DNA of 37,972 bases from Labilithrix sp. (GCA_028287065.1 JAQBQJ010000134.1:1-37972); one strand, 5' to 3'; numbered from the stretch's first letter, positions 26,101 through 35,612 are shown. A program made the numbers and translations. The notes: generated by a model not told the origin, from the sequence alone.

Positions 26101-26250
26101 GTACGTCGAGACGACGATGGTCGGATAATCGACCTGCGGGAGCGCCGCGACCGGGAGCTGCCGGAACGCGACGATCCCCGCCAAAAAGAGGCCGATCATC
26201 AGCAGCGTCGTCGCAACCGGACGACGGATGAACGGCTCCGAGATGCTCAC
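23122..26250 (-). CDS. mdtB: RND efflux pump subunit, MdtB-like
   Basis: 1042 residues from GTG 26250, overlapping the fusion-protein stop as GTGA. Starts FIRRPVATTLLMIG and has porter motifs (LPQVDYPTIVVSTYLPGAS), the TM4 pair Asp 401-Asp 402 (GFVVDDAIVM) and GIVKKNAIMMIDFAVE near the end, so it should be proton-driven in its own right. It is a close paralogue of the next gene (same length, nearly identical motif spacing), which points to the heteromeric MdtB2C arrangement known in Enterobacteria, although homotrimers are not excluded. Acts in the inner membrane, reaching into the periplasm. Confidence 0.88.
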   Translation of the reverse strand: MSISEPFIRRPVATTLLMIGLFLAGIVAFRQLPVAALPQVDYPTIVVSTYLPGASAQTMAESVTTPLERQFGQMPSLSQMTSVSSFGNSQVTLQFTLERSIDAAEQDVQAAINAASNLLPRTLPTPPTYSKSNPADAPVLTLSVSSPSLPLTQVNDTADSVLAQKISQVAGVGLVTLNGSQKPAVRVQVDPAALAGTGLSIDDVRLALVAANVNQAKGNIDGARQDYTIATNDQLTSAKAFRPIVVAYRNGSPVRLGEVGDVIDGVENDQLAAWANGGRAIIVNVQRQPGANVIQVADRVKALLPQLKASLPQSIDVTILSDRTETVRASVEDVEITLAITIGLVVLVIFAFLRNVRATIIPSVAVPLSLVGTFGIMYLLGYSLNNLSLMALTIATGFVVDDAIVMIENIARYIEHGEEPMAAALKGAKQIGFTIVSLTVSLVAVLIPLLFMTGLIGRLFREFAVTLAAAIVVSALLSLTLTAMMSGHLLRPEPKAEERGRLYKLSERGFEGMLSIYDRGLRWVLDHARTTLLVTLGTVAFTAVLAWVVPKGFFPQEDTGLVIAVTEAPADVSFTRMMDLQRSVADVIRAERGVASVASFIGADGTNATLNTGRMSITLAPHKERDADADTIMARLKPKLAQIPGVTTYLQSVQDLQIDVRASRTPYQFTIEDADPQELAEWAPKVIDALRALPELRDVTSDFQESGLGVAVTIDRDTASRLGVSTQAIDDVLYDAFGQRQVSTIFTQLNLYRVVLEVKPGMQKDQRALEQLYVRGTAGVQVPLSTFVHVAETAAPLVVNHQGQFSSVTISFDVGPHASLGDAVEATNNAMTQLGAPPGLHSGFQGTAQAFRESLASEPALVLAALITVYIVLGILYESTIHPITILSTLPSAGVGALLALIATRTDFTVIALIGIVLLIGIVKKNAIMMIDFAVEAEREEGLSPRDAIHKACLLRFRPIMMTTMAALLGGVPLAIGSGAGAELRRPLGITIVGGLIVSQILTLYTTPVIYLYMERLGRWLKSIGRRRAVPLEGAEQPGEAE

Positions 26251-27458
26251 GGCTGCGCCTTCGCGGTCGTCTGTCCGGCGGGCCTCGGCGCGACGCGCGT
26301 GCCCGGGCGGAGCTGGTTCTGTCCGTCCGTGACGACCGCGTCGCCCTCCTGGATGCCCTTCGCGATCACGGCGACGTCGCCTTCGATCGACCCCACCTCG
26401 ATGGCGCGCGTCGTGACCGTCTTGTCCGGCGCGACGACGTAGGCGAACGTCCCGCTCGGCCCGCGCTGGATCGCCGAGGCCGGCACCACGAGCGCGTCGT
26501 GCAACGTGGTGAGGTGCATGCGCGCCTTGACGAACCCGTTCGGCCAGAGCACGTGCTCGGGGTTCGGGAGCACGGCCTTCAGCCGGATCGTCGCGGTCTG
26601 CGCGTTGACCTGGTTGTCGACGAGCGCGAGCTCTCCGGTCCCGAGCTTCTGGATGCCGTCGCGCGCGTACGCCTCGACGGCGACCTTGCCGTCCTTCATC
26701 GCGCGCTGCACGCGCGGCAGATCGTCCTGCGGGAGCGTGAACACGACCGCGATCGGATCCATCTGCGTGATGAGCACGATGCCGTTCGCGTCGCTCACGT
26801 GGACGAGGTTGCCGGGATCGACCTGCCGCAGGCCGGTCACGCCGTCGATCGGGGATTTGATGCGCGCGTAGTCGAGCTGGAGCCGCGCGTTCTCGACCTG
26901 CGCGCGATCGGCGCGAATGGCGGCCTCGAGCTGATCGACCGCGGTGCGTTGATCGTCGACCTGCTGCTGCGGGATCAGGTTGCCCTTTCGGAGCGTCTCG
27001 TAGCGTTCGAGATTCAGCTTCCCGTTGCTGAGCTGCGCTTCGTCGCGCGCCACCGCGGCTTCGGCGGTATGGAGCTGGATCGTGAAGGGCCGAGGATCGA
27101 CGAGCGCGATCACTTCGCCCTTCTTCACCGCCTGACCCTCGGTGAAGAGGACGCGATCGAGCCGGCCGTCGACCTGCGTCTTGACGGTGACGGTCGCGAG
27201 CGGCGTGACGGTCCCGAGGCCCTCGAGGAGCACGGGCACGTCCTTGCGTGCGGCGATCGCCGTGCCGACGGGGACGACGCGTTCGCCTCCCGCGCTGCCT
27301 GCCGGCGCGCCCCCGCCGGCAGCTCCTGCGGCGCTCGATCCCGCAGCCGGGGTGCGCTGCGCGTTGGCGCGCGCGCTCTGTCCGCGAAGGAACAGCGCGA
27401 AGCCGATCAAGAACGCTACGCCGATGGCGGCGAGCACGAATCGCGTCGTTCGTTTCAT
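26247..27458 (-). CDS. mdtA: RND membrane fusion (periplasmic adaptor) protein, MdtA-like
   Basis: 403 residues from ATG 27458, which overlaps the TolC gene's stop as ATGA. A single N-terminal membrane anchor (~7-25: FVLAAIGVAFLIGFALFL) with no lipobox, then a Gly/Ala-rich linker. The lipoyl halves are VKTQVDGRLDRVLFTEGQAVKKG and ARIKSPIDGVTGLRQVDPGN, flanking an alpha-hairpin (AEAAVARDEAQLSNGKLN...). The beta-barrel and membrane-proximal parts follow (VVPASAIQRGPSGTFAYVV; EGDAVVTDGQNQLRPGTRV). It bridges the RND pumps to the outer-membrane channel encoded just upstream. Confidence 0.88.
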   Translation of the reverse strand: MKRTTRFVLAAIGVAFLIGFALFLRGQSARANAQRTPAAGSSAAGAAGGGAPAGSAGGERVVPVGTAIAARKDVPVLLEGLGTVTPLATVTVKTQVDGRLDRVLFTEGQAVKKGEVIALVDPRPFTIQLHTAEAAVARDEAQLSNGKLNLERYETLRKGNLIPQQQVDDQRTAVDQLEAAIRADRAQVENARLQLDYARIKSPIDGVTGLRQVDPGNLVHVSDANGIVLITQMDPIAVVFTLPQDDLPRVQRAMKDGKVAVEAYARDGIQKLGTGELALVDNQVNAQTATIRLKAVLPNPEHVLWPNGFVKARMHLTTLHDALVVPASAIQRGPSGTFAYVVAPDKTVTTRAIEVGSIEGDVAVIAKGIQEGDAVVTDGQNQLRPGTRVAPRPAGQTTAKAQP

Positions 27459-28819
27459 CGTTGCCCGAGCGCGGCGAGGAGATCCGCGCGTGCTGTGGAG
27501 AGTCGAAACTGTGCCTGCACGACCTGCGCGGCTGCCGTGGTGAGGGCGACCTGCGCGTCACCGAGCTCGATGATGCTGCCGACGCCCGAGGCGTAGCGCC
27601 CCTCGGCGAGGCGAAGGCGCTCGCGCGCGTTCGTGAGCGCCTCGCCCGCTGCGACCTGCGAGGCCTTGGCCGCACGGATGTCGAGCTGCGCCTGCTGCAC
27701 GTCGACGCGGATTTGCAGCTTCTGCGTGTCGGTCTGCGCCCGCGTCGCGTCGGCGTTCGCCTCCGCTTCTCGCACCTGGCCGTGGGTGAGCCCGCCCTGG
27801 AAGATCGGCCAATTGAGGTTCACGCCGACGCTCCACGCGGGACCCAGATCGCCGAGATCGGTGCCCGTCTCGGAGGCGCCCGCCGATGCTGTGAGCGCTG
27901 GCCCGTACTGACCGCGGTACGCTTTCGCACTCAGCTGGTACGCCTCACGTTGCTTGTCGAGGGCGAGGAGCTCGGGCCGCGCGGCGAACGCGCGAGCGAC
28001 GAGGCGATCGGTCGCGAGGTCCTCGCCGTCGATCGGCGGGAGCTCGTCGTCCGCGACCTCGTAGTCGCTCGCGCCGCCGAGCCCGATGGCGCGCGAGAGC
28101 TGCGCCTTCGCGACGGCATAGGCGTTCTCCGCGTCGATGACCTGCAGTCGGCTGTTCGCGACGTCCGTGCGTGCCTGCGCGAGGTCGATCTCCGGCCGCG
28201 TGCCGACGCCGACGAAGCCCTCGATCTGCGTCAGATGCTGCTGGAAGTTCTGGAGCGAGCCGCGCGCAACGCCGATGAGCGCCTTCTGCGCGCGCGCCGT
28301 GAAGTACGAACGACGGACGTCGACGAGGACGTTCTGCGACGCGGTCTTCTCGTTGGCGCTCGCGGCGTCGACGAGCCGGCTCGCGGCGCGCGAGCGGTTG
28401 TACGTCGCGCCGAAGTCCCAGAGGAGCTGCGTCGCGCTTCCGCCGAACGTGAAGACGTCGATCCCGCTCGTGCCCGACGGAGTGATGGCGGACGGTGCTC
28501 CGCCGACGGTCGTGGTCGCCGTGCCGCTGCGCCCACCGACGCCCGCGCTGCGGATCCGCTGGTACGACGCCACGGCGGTGAGCTGCGGGAACAGCCCGGC
28601 GCGCGCCTGCGTCGCTCGCCCTCCGGCCGCGTTCGTCTGCGCTCGAGCTTGCTGGATGGTGGGCTGGTTCTTGAGCGCCGTGGCCACCGCGTCGTCGAGT
28701 CGCAGCACGCGCGCGTTCGTGGTCGCGTCGGGCACGCTTGCCGCCTGCAGCAAGACGGGGAGGACGACGACGGCGAGCGGAGGAAACATGAGCCCGCCGG
28801 CTCGCTTCGCAACAAGCAA
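27455..28819 (-). CDS. TolC-like outer-membrane efflux channel
   Basis: 454 residues if it starts at TTG 28819, which supplies a basic n-region (LVAKRAGG); ATG 28789 would start directly in the hydrophobic core. No strong ribosome site decides. Signal core MFPPLAVVVLPVLLQAAS. The two OEP repeats are recognisable: VLRLDDAVATALKNQPTIQQARAQ and, later, LALDKQREAYQLSAKAYRGQYGPALTASAG, with long coiled helices and NWPIFQGGLTHGQVREAEA. It forms the trimeric tunnel that exports pump substrates. First gene of the operon, 170 bases from the divergent histidine kinase gene. Confidence 0.87.
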   Translation of the reverse strand: MLVAKRAGGLMFPPLAVVVLPVLLQAASVPDATTNARVLRLDDAVATALKNQPTIQQARAQTNAAGGRATQARAGLFPQLTAVASYQRIRSAGVGGRSGTATTTVGGAPSAITPSGTSGIDVFTFGGSATQLLWDFGATYNRSRAASRLVDAASANEKTASQNVLVDVRRSYFTARAQKALIGVARGSLQNFQQHLTQIEGFVGVGTRPEIDLAQARTDVANSRLQVIDAENAYAVAKAQLSRAIGLGGASDYEVADDELPPIDGEDLATDRLVARAFAARPELLALDKQREAYQLSAKAYRGQYGPALTASAGASETGTDLGDLGPAWSVGVNLNWPIFQGGLTHGQVREAEANADATRAQTDTQKLQIRVDVQQAQLDIRAAKASQVAAGEALTNARERLRLAEGRYASGVGSIIELGDAQVALTTAAAQVVQAQFRLSTARADLLAALGQR

Positions 28820-28867
28820 GCCAGCGCATGCGAGCGCGCGTCTCCGGCGTTTGTCGGGTACGACGGT

Positions 28868-28901
28868 GTTCTCGTTCGGAACAGGTGTTCTGGAATCGAA
28901 C
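28868..28901. promoter_or_regulatory. Two tandem GTTC-N7-GAAC palindromes, candidate activator sites
   Basis: GTTC-N7-GAAC occurs at 28868-28882 and again at 28887-28901, spaced 19 bases centre to centre, close to two helical turns. They lie between the divergent efflux operon and the two-component genes, 50-85 bases upstream of a sigma-54-type element. This is the expected position and form of enhancer sites for the NtrC-type regulator encoded at 30390-31733. Assignment to that regulator is inference. Confidence 0.5.
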
Positions 28902-28954
28902 GCGGCCGTCCGGCGAAGCGCGCGAAATCGCGCTATTCCAGGCGGGTTCGAGTG

Positions 28955-28968
28955 GGAATCAGTCTTGC
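28955..28968 (+). promoter_or_regulatory. Candidate sigma-54 promoter (GG-N10-GC)
   Basis: GG (28955-28956), ten bases, then GC (28967-28968) inside GGGAATCAGTCTTGCT, so the -12 box TTGCT matches the consensus and the -24 box keeps its GG. Transcription would start near 28980, leaving a leader of only ~10 bases before the kinase ATG at 28990. The match is short and could arise by chance; the nearby tandem palindromes raise my belief in it. Confidence 0.4.
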
Positions 28969-28989
28969 TCGAGCAGATCCGCGAAGTCC

Positions 28990-30389
28990 ATGAACCCTCT
29001 CATCCGGTACCGGCTGCTCACCATCCTCCTCTTGGGTGTGCTCACGTCGGCGCTCTCGGTCGTCGCGCTCGTGCAGCTCCTGACGACGAGCACGGCGCAG
29101 CGTGTGGAGCGTGCCCGCGACTCCGTCGTCGAAGAGGTCGACCGTCTCTCGCGCGCGCCGTCGGAGCTGTCGGAGCCCTCTCGCTCGACGCTCATCGCGA
29201 TGCGCGGCGGAGTGTGGACGGCCGATACGACCCCGCCGTCGTTGCCCGCGCCGCTCGTCGAGGCGGTGCGCAGCGTCGTCGCGAAGGGCCGCGCCGAGAG
29301 CGGACATGCCGTGCTCGAAACGGCAGCGCAGGGCGGAGGTACCCTCGTGGTCGCTGCGCGTCGCGTCGCCGATCCGGCGGCGCACGGCCTTCCCGACGAT
29401 ACCGTGGTGTTCGTGGCGTTCACCGTGCGCCCGCTTCCGTCGCTCAAGACCTGGCAGAAGATCGTCGCGCTGCTCGCGGCCGCGACGGTGCTGCTCGTCG
29501 GCACGGCGCTCTACTCGGTCGTGACCGTGAATCGGGGAGCCGCCGCGCTGCGGAGCTCGCTCGAGGCCCTGGCGTCCGATCTGCACGCGCCCGTGCCGCG
29601 GCCATCGGTTCGTGAGCTCGATGGCATCGCCGACGGGATCAAGGAGCTCGCGAACAAGCTCGCCGATGCCCGCGTGAAGGAAGAGCGGCTCGCGCGTGAG
29701 CTCGCGCAGAACGAGCGACTCGCTGCGCTCGGCCGCGTGGCGGCGGGCGTCGCGCACGAGGTGCGGAACCCGCTCGCCTCGATCAAGCTCCGCCTCGATC
29801 TTGCGCTCGCCACGCCTTCGGCCGCGCCTCTGCCGGCGGCAGCGCAGGACGCGATCGTCCACGCGACGAGCGAGATCGAGCGCCTCGATCGCCTCGTCGC
29901 CGACCTCCTGGTGGTCGCGGGACGCAAGGTCGGGCCCAAGGGTCATACCGACGTGGGCGAGCTCGTGCGCGCGCGCGTCGACGCGTTGTCTCCGTGGGCG
30001 CGCGAGCGCGGCGTCACGCTCCAGGCCGCGGGCTCCGGCCCGGCAATCGTCGATGCCGATGCGCTCGCGCGTGCCGTCGACAACCTGCTGCGCAACGGCG
30101 TCGAGGCGTCGCCCGCGACGGGTCGTGTCGTCGCGCGCGTCGAAGCGACGGACGCGCTCGTCACGGTGCGTGTCGAGGACGATGGGAAGGGCGTCGTCGC
30201 CGATCGCACGACGGAGCTCTTCGAGCCGTTCTTCACGACGAAGCCCTCGGGCACCGGGCTCGGCCTCGCGATCTCACGCGCCATCGCGAGGGCGCACGGC
30301 GGCGACGTGGTGTACGCGCGCGCGGACGACACGACGTGCTTCACGTTGACGGTGACAGCGGCGAAGCCGCGCGACGTGAGGAGGGCTGC

Positions 30390-30393
<4 letters not shown>
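28990..30393 (+). CDS. Membrane sensor histidine kinase (NtrB/ZraS-like) of the efflux locus
   Basis: 467 residues from ATG 28990. TM1 (~9-31) and TM2 (~156-178) frame a ~125-residue periplasmic sensor that I cannot assign to a known fold. A short linker, probably HAMP-like, leads to the H-box GRVAAGVAHEVRNPLASIKL with phospho-acceptor His 256. The ATPase boxes are N (DNLLRNGVEAS, Asn 365/369), G1 (DDGKG, 397-401), F (FEPFFTTK) and G2 (GTGLGLA, 421-427). Its stop overlaps the regulator's start as ATGA, so the two proteins are a matched pair. I infer it senses an envelope or toxicant signal relevant to the pump. Confidence 0.88.
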
Positions 30394-31733
<1,340 letters not shown>

Positions 31734-31739
31734 CCGAGG

Positions 31740-31819
31740 TCCGAGAAGTCCGAGAAAAGCGCGAAATCCGAGAGCGAGATCCGAGTTCGCGCCTTCGCGC
31801 TTTTCTCAGACTTCTCGGA
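31740..31819. terminator. Large inverted repeat, bidirectional terminator (dispersed repeat family)
   Basis: Arms of 26 bases at 31740-31765 and 31794-31819 pair with a single G-T wobble around a 28-base loop. This fills the 89-base gap between the regulator stop and the stop of the convergent PrsW-like gene. The arms are the full form of the repeat also seen at 2433-2458 and 7160-7183. A stem of this length is a strong candidate for stopping transcription from both sides. Confidence 0.7.
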
Positions 31820-31822
31820 TCG

Positions 31823-33064
31823 TCACCGCTGCCGATACTGCTGTTGCTGCTGTTGCGGCGCCTGCATCTGAGGCGGCATCCACGGGCGGGGTTGTTCGAC
31901 TTGTTTGCCCATCGCCCTCGAGACCTCGGCGCGGAGGCGATGGAGGTCCTGGCGGAGCGGGAAGATCATGTCGGCGCTCACCGTCAGCTTTCGGCCCTGC
32001 GTCGCTCGGCCCGTATGCCACTTGCTGAGCGCGAGGCGCGCTGCCGCGTCGATGAACTTCCGGCCCGCGCGGCCGCCGTAGTTGAACGTCGCCTTGAGGC
32101 GTCCGATCGGTGACGTGATCAGCTCGAGCTCCCACGCCGTGAGGTTGCCCATGAGCACCTCGTCACGGAGGTGATCGCGGATGATCTTTCCCTTCCGCTT
32201 CACGAGCCAGATCACCAGCCCGAAGAACGCGAGCACGAACAGGAACCAGAGCGGCAGCATCAGCAGCACGAGCGTGTTCGACAGCGTCGCCGCCGTGTTC
32301 CACGTCGAGTGCAGGAACGCCGCGAACATGTAGCCGCCGAGCGGCGCGAGCCACTTCAGCCACGTCTTGTTCGTCTCGCGCGCGATGCCGAAGCCGATGC
32401 CGGTCATCGACGTGTAGAGCGGATGTCCCCACGGACCGAGGATCCCGCGCACCACGACCGTGCCGATGAGCACGTCGCCGCCTTCGCGCGCGGCGTTGCT
32501 GTAATAGATGATGTTCTCGATCGCCGCGAAGCCGAGCGCCGCGAACGTCGCGTAGATCACGCCGTCGACGACGCCGTCGAACTCGCGGCGCAAGAAGAAG
32601 AACATCCCGAAGACGGCGAGCCCCTTGAAGAACTCCTCGACGATGGGCGCGCTGACGCACGCGCCGAGCACGTCGCCGAAGCCCTTGCCTAGCGCCGCAT
32701 CGCCGGTGACGTGCACCGCCGTGTTGATCAACGCAGAGAAACCGCACGCAGCGATCCCGCCCCACGCCAGCGCGAGGAGCAGGCACCACCACGGCTCGGG
32801 ATCGTAACGATCGACGATCCACGGGATCCACAGGTAGACGACGAGCGCCGGGAGCGCGAACACCGCGCCGATGAACATCGCGTGCAGCTCGGCGCCGGAG
32901 TTCTTCGAGAACAACGCAGGCAGGATGAAGACGAGCAGCAGCAAGAGCCCGCCGCCGAGCATGCCGAGCGCGTAGAGGACAGCGCCGACGATCTTCCGTG
33001 TTCGCTCGGGATCCGGACGCGCGCCGCCCATAGGTGCGTGCGGTCCCGCGGGTGCTACCTGCAT
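31823..33064 (-). CDS. PrsW-family intramembrane metalloprotease
   Basis: 413 residues from ATG 33064; an in-frame ATG at 33031 is possible. About eight hydrophobic membrane segments span residues ~25-310. The family motifs are present: VEEFFKG (Glu 143, Glu 144, Lys 147), AAIENI (Glu 183), WGHPLYTSMTG (His 214) and FLHSTWN (His 252). PrsW proteins of this CPBP/Abi-like superfamily cleave anti-sigma factors in some bacteria. A ~100-residue cytoplasmic tail ends in a run of six Gln. It follows the mannose isomerase gene on the same strand with an 11-base gap. Confidence 0.83.
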   Translation of the reverse strand: MQVAPAGPHAPMGGARPDPERTRKIVGAVLYALGMLGGGLLLLLVFILPALFSKNSGAELHAMFIGAVFALPALVVYLWIPWIVDRYDPEPWWCLLLALAWGGIAACGFSALINTAVHVTGDAALGKGFGDVLGACVSAPIVEEFFKGLAVFGMFFFLRREFDGVVDGVIYATFAALGFAAIENIIYYSNAAREGGDVLIGTVVVRGILGPWGHPLYTSMTGIGFGIARETNKTWLKWLAPLGGYMFAAFLHSTWNTAATLSNTLVLLMLPLWFLFVLAFFGLVIWLVKRKGKIIRDHLRDEVLMGNLTAWELELITSPIGRLKATFNYGGRAGRKFIDAAARLALSKWHTGRATQGRKLTVSADMIFPLRQDLHRLRAEVSRAMGKQVEQPRPWMPPQMQAPQQQQQQYRQR

Positions 33065-33075
33065 CGGGGGAAAGG

Positions 33076-34296
33076 CTACGTGAGATTGACGGCGGCGCGG
33101 TAGAGAGACGCGCGCGCTGGTCCCGCGGTCCGAACCGTGTAGCGACCGGTCGACGCCGGCACGAACGCGGAGCGGCCACGATCCAGCACGATTTCCCGTG
33201 AATCGTCGCCGGGGACGATCGCCGCTGCGCCCTCCGTACAGAGCAGGATCTCGGGGCCTCGCGCGTCGCGCGTCACCGCCTCGTTCGGCGCGACCTGGAT
33301 CGCCGACAGCTGGAACTCGCGCGCGGGCGTCTTCCACACGCGCTCGTGCGCGTCGATCGCCTGCGCGCGCAGCGGAGCGACGGGGCCGTCGGTGAAATCG
33401 AGCACGCGGAGCAGCTCGGGGACGTCGACGTGCTTCTTCGTGAGGCCTCCGCGGAGCACGTTGTCCGAGCTCGCCATGATCTCGACGCCGACGCCCGAGA
33501 GATATGCGTGCAGATTCCCCGCATCCAGATACAGCGCCTCGCCCGGCTCGAGGTGGACGAGGTTCAGGAGCAGCGCGCTGACGACGCCGACGTCGCCTGG
33601 ATAGAGCGCATCGAGCTTCCTCGCCCATGCGTGCTCGCGCGCGAAGGCTGGAGAGCGCGTCGACTCGCATGCGGTCACGACCGCGCGCACGATCCGCGAG
33701 CCCTCGTGGGAGGGCATCGTCATGAGCGATCCGAACACCGCGCGAAGGCCTTGCGCGTCGGGCGACGTGCGCAGGCCGGCGAGCACCGGCTCGAGCTCGC
33801 GCACGCCGAGCTCGTCGAACATGAGAAGCGTGTCGGCGATGCGCCGGAATCCGCAGAGCGCGTCGACCGGCACGAGCGCGCAGAGCAGCTCCGGCTTGTG
33901 CGATTGGTCCTTGTAGCTGCGCGTCGCGTGATCGCGGGGGATGCCGCGACGATCCTCGTCGGCGAAGCCCGCCTTCGCCTGCGCCGCATTCGGATGCGCC
34001 TGCAGCGAGAGCGGCTGATCGGCGGCGAGCACCTTGAGCAGGAACGGCAGGCGAGGTCCGAACGACGACGTGACGTGCGAGCCGAGCTCGCGCTCTGCGT
34101 TCGCCGCGATCACCTGCTCGAGCGAGCACGCGGCATCACCCGACCGCGTGACGCGCGACGGCGCCATCGGGTGCGCGCCCATCCAGAGCTCCGCCTCCGG
34201 CGTGCTCGAGGGCGACGTACTGCCGGTCAGCTCCGCGATCGCCGTTCGCGAGCCCCATGCATAGGGCATCACCGTGCAGTCGAGGAGATCGACCAT
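33076..34296 (-). CDS. manA: Mannose-6-phosphate isomerase, class I
   Basis: 406 residues from ATG 34296, with GGAG upstream. The zinc ligands of class I enzymes are visible: Gln 99 and His 101 in PLSLQAHPN, Glu 136 in SHKPELLCAL, and His 263 in YLDAGNLHAYLSGVGVEIMASSDNVLRGGL. The catalytic Arg is Arg 282 of NVLRGG. The enzyme interconverts mannose-6-P and fructose-6-P in the cytoplasm, feeding GDP-mannose for polysaccharide or glycoprotein synthesis. Neighbours show no sugar pathway, so it looks like a stand-alone housekeeping gene. Confidence 0.93.
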   Translation of the reverse strand: MVDLLDCTVMPYAWGSRTAIAELTGSTSPSSTPEAELWMGAHPMAPSRVTRSGDAACSLEQVIAANAERELGSHVTSSFGPRLPFLLKVLAADQPLSLQAHPNAAQAKAGFADEDRRGIPRDHATRSYKDQSHKPELLCALVPVDALCGFRRIADTLLMFDELGVRELEPVLAGLRTSPDAQGLRAVFGSLMTMPSHEGSRIVRAVVTACESTRSPAFAREHAWARKLDALYPGDVGVVSALLLNLVHLEPGEALYLDAGNLHAYLSGVGVEIMASSDNVLRGGLTKKHVDVPELLRVLDFTDGPVAPLRAQAIDAHERVWKTPAREFQLSAIQVAPNEAVTRDARGPEILLCTEGAAAIVPGDDSREIVLDRGRSAFVPASTGRYTVRTAGPARASLYRAAVNLT

Positions 34297-34328
34297 CGGG
34301 CGCTCCGATCGCGAGACCGGCTACACGC

Positions 34329-34580
34329 TCACGCGCTCGCCTTGCGCTTTTTCTGCGCAGCCGCAGGCGCGGCGGCGGCATCGGGGACGGCCTTCACGAT
34401 GCCCGGGCGCTGGCTCTGCACCATCACGTCGTCGAGGGCGATCGCGCCGGCGCCCTTGCAGCGGGGGCACACGTACTCGTCATCGTCCCACGCGCTGCCC
34501 GCGCGGCCGAACGGGCCACCCCCGGCTCCGCCACAAGACGGACAGGCGACGCGGTCGAGGTGCTCGGCTTCCGCTTCCAT
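34329..34580 (-). CDS. Small zinc-ribbon protein (two CxxC)
   Basis: 83 residues from ATG 34580 (a GTG six codons upstream is possible). CPSCGG (C13, C16) and CPRCKG (C38, C41) form a CxxC-x21-CxxC ribbon, with the CxxCxGxG flavour of DnaJ-type zinc centres. A basic Ala/Lys-rich tail follows. I recognise no family. Same strand as manA, 32 bases upstream, and may share its transcript. Confidence 0.65.
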   Translation of the reverse strand: MEAEAEHLDRVACPSCGGAGGGPFGRAGSAWDDDEYVCPRCKGAGAIALDDVMVQSQRPGIVKAVPDAAAAPAAAQKKRKASA

Positions 34581-34763
34581 GCCGGGCGATCCTAGCACGC
34601 ACCATTCCACCAGGACCAAGAGCAGGGCCCGCGTGAACCCGCGGCCGGACCGCTGTGAAGCGACGTTCTCGTCGTTCCGCTGAGAACGGATGAGGCGACG
34701 TGAATCCGCCGACATGCACCGCCGCCACACCGGGTACGCACCTTGTAATGGCTGGGCTCCATC
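34581..34763. other. Divergent intergenic region with hairpin CGTTCTC-N11-GAGAACG
   Basis: 183 bases between the small zinc-ribbon gene and the rightward lipoprotein gene; both promoters must be here. The one structure seen is a 7-bp inverted repeat at 34664-34670 and 34682-34688 with an 11-base loop, ~75 bases before the lipoprotein start. A related palindrome closes that gene at 35604-35618. No promoter hexamers were convincing. Confidence 0.4.
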
Positions 34764-35612
34764 ATGACCAAGCTGACCTGCCTGCCCCTTCTCGCCTTCG
34801 CTTCTCTCGGTGTCGTCCTCGTCGGCTGCGGCTCGGATGCCTCCGATCCGTTCGGTCCCGACCCCGATTACGCGTCCGTTCAGCAGCGCTTCACGTCGCC
34901 GACCGGCACGGTCAACGAGCGCAACATGGGCTCGGTGTTCGCGCAGTACGCGGAGAAGCGCTCGACGTCGTCGCAAGCGGCCTTCAGCGGCGCGACGTCC
35001 CTCGGCGGAATGGGCGGCGCAGCAGGCGGCGGCGCGAGCGGCTCGCCGCAGACCGGTGGCGTGCAGTCGAAGGCGCTGCAGCTCCTCGACCTCGCCGAGA
35101 CCGGCAGCTCGTCGTCTCTCCAGTGCAGCGCGCTCGCGCACGGCGACGTGACGGGCAGCTGCTCCTGTCCGGACGGCGGCAGCTTCGACTACGACTTCTC
35201 CGGATTCCGCGCGGTGCAGCAGTCGAGCGGCCCCATCGACGCGTCGTTGAAAGTTCGCTTCGAGGCGTGTCAGCTGAGCGGCGTCGGGATCGACGGGCGT
35301 GAGTTCGTCCACGTCCACGGCGAGCGCGGCGGCGCGAGCTTCGATGCGAAGAGCTTCTCGATGCTCCTCATTGCGGACTTCACGGTCACGAAGGGCGCCG
35401 AAACGCACTCGCTCGATCTCGCGGCGATGATCAGCAACGGCACGATGGAGCTGGCCGTCAAGGTCGACGACGGGTGGGTCACCATCCGCGCGACGAACGG
35501 CGACGCCGCGGGCTCGTTCGAGCTCCGCGATCGCAACGGCACGTGGACGTGCGACGTGAAGGACGGCGCCGGCACGTGCAAGAACGCGAACGGTGAGACG
35601 CGGTCGTTCTGA
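34764..35612 (+). CDS. Lipoprotein of unknown function
   Basis: 282 residues. Lipobox VLVGC (Cys 22) after a standard hydrophobic core. A Gly/Ser/Ala-rich low-complexity stretch (SGATSLGGMGGAAGGGASGSPQTGG) is followed by a probable beta-rich domain with three cysteine pairs (LQCSALAHG...SCSCPDGG; CQL; WTCDVKDGAGTCKN). No family recognised. The start is ATG 34764, with only a weak ribosome site. Confidence 0.75.
   Translation: MTKLTCLPLLAFASLGVVLVGCGSDASDPFGPDPDYASVQQRFTSPTGTVNERNMGSVFAQYAEKRSTSSQAAFSGATSLGGMGGAAGGGASGSPQTGGVQSKALQLLDLAETGSSSSLQCSALAHGDVTGSCSCPDGGSFDYDFSGFRAVQQSSGPIDASLKVRFEACQLSGVGIDGREFVHVHGERGGASFDAKSFSMLLIADFTVTKGAETHSLDLAAMISNGTMELAVKVDDGWVTIRATNGDAAGSFELRDRNGTWTCDVKDGAGTCKNANGETRSF

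Noticed and set aside
23605-26442. 945-codon open frame on the plus strand opposite an RND gene
   Set aside because: Arg/His/Asp-dominated translation typical of antisense reading at high GC; the minus strand encodes a complete RND transporter.
28820-28867. Sigma-54 promoter facing the efflux operon
   Set aside because: No GG-N10-GC with a TTGC-like -12 could be found on the minus strand in the region before the TolC-like gene.
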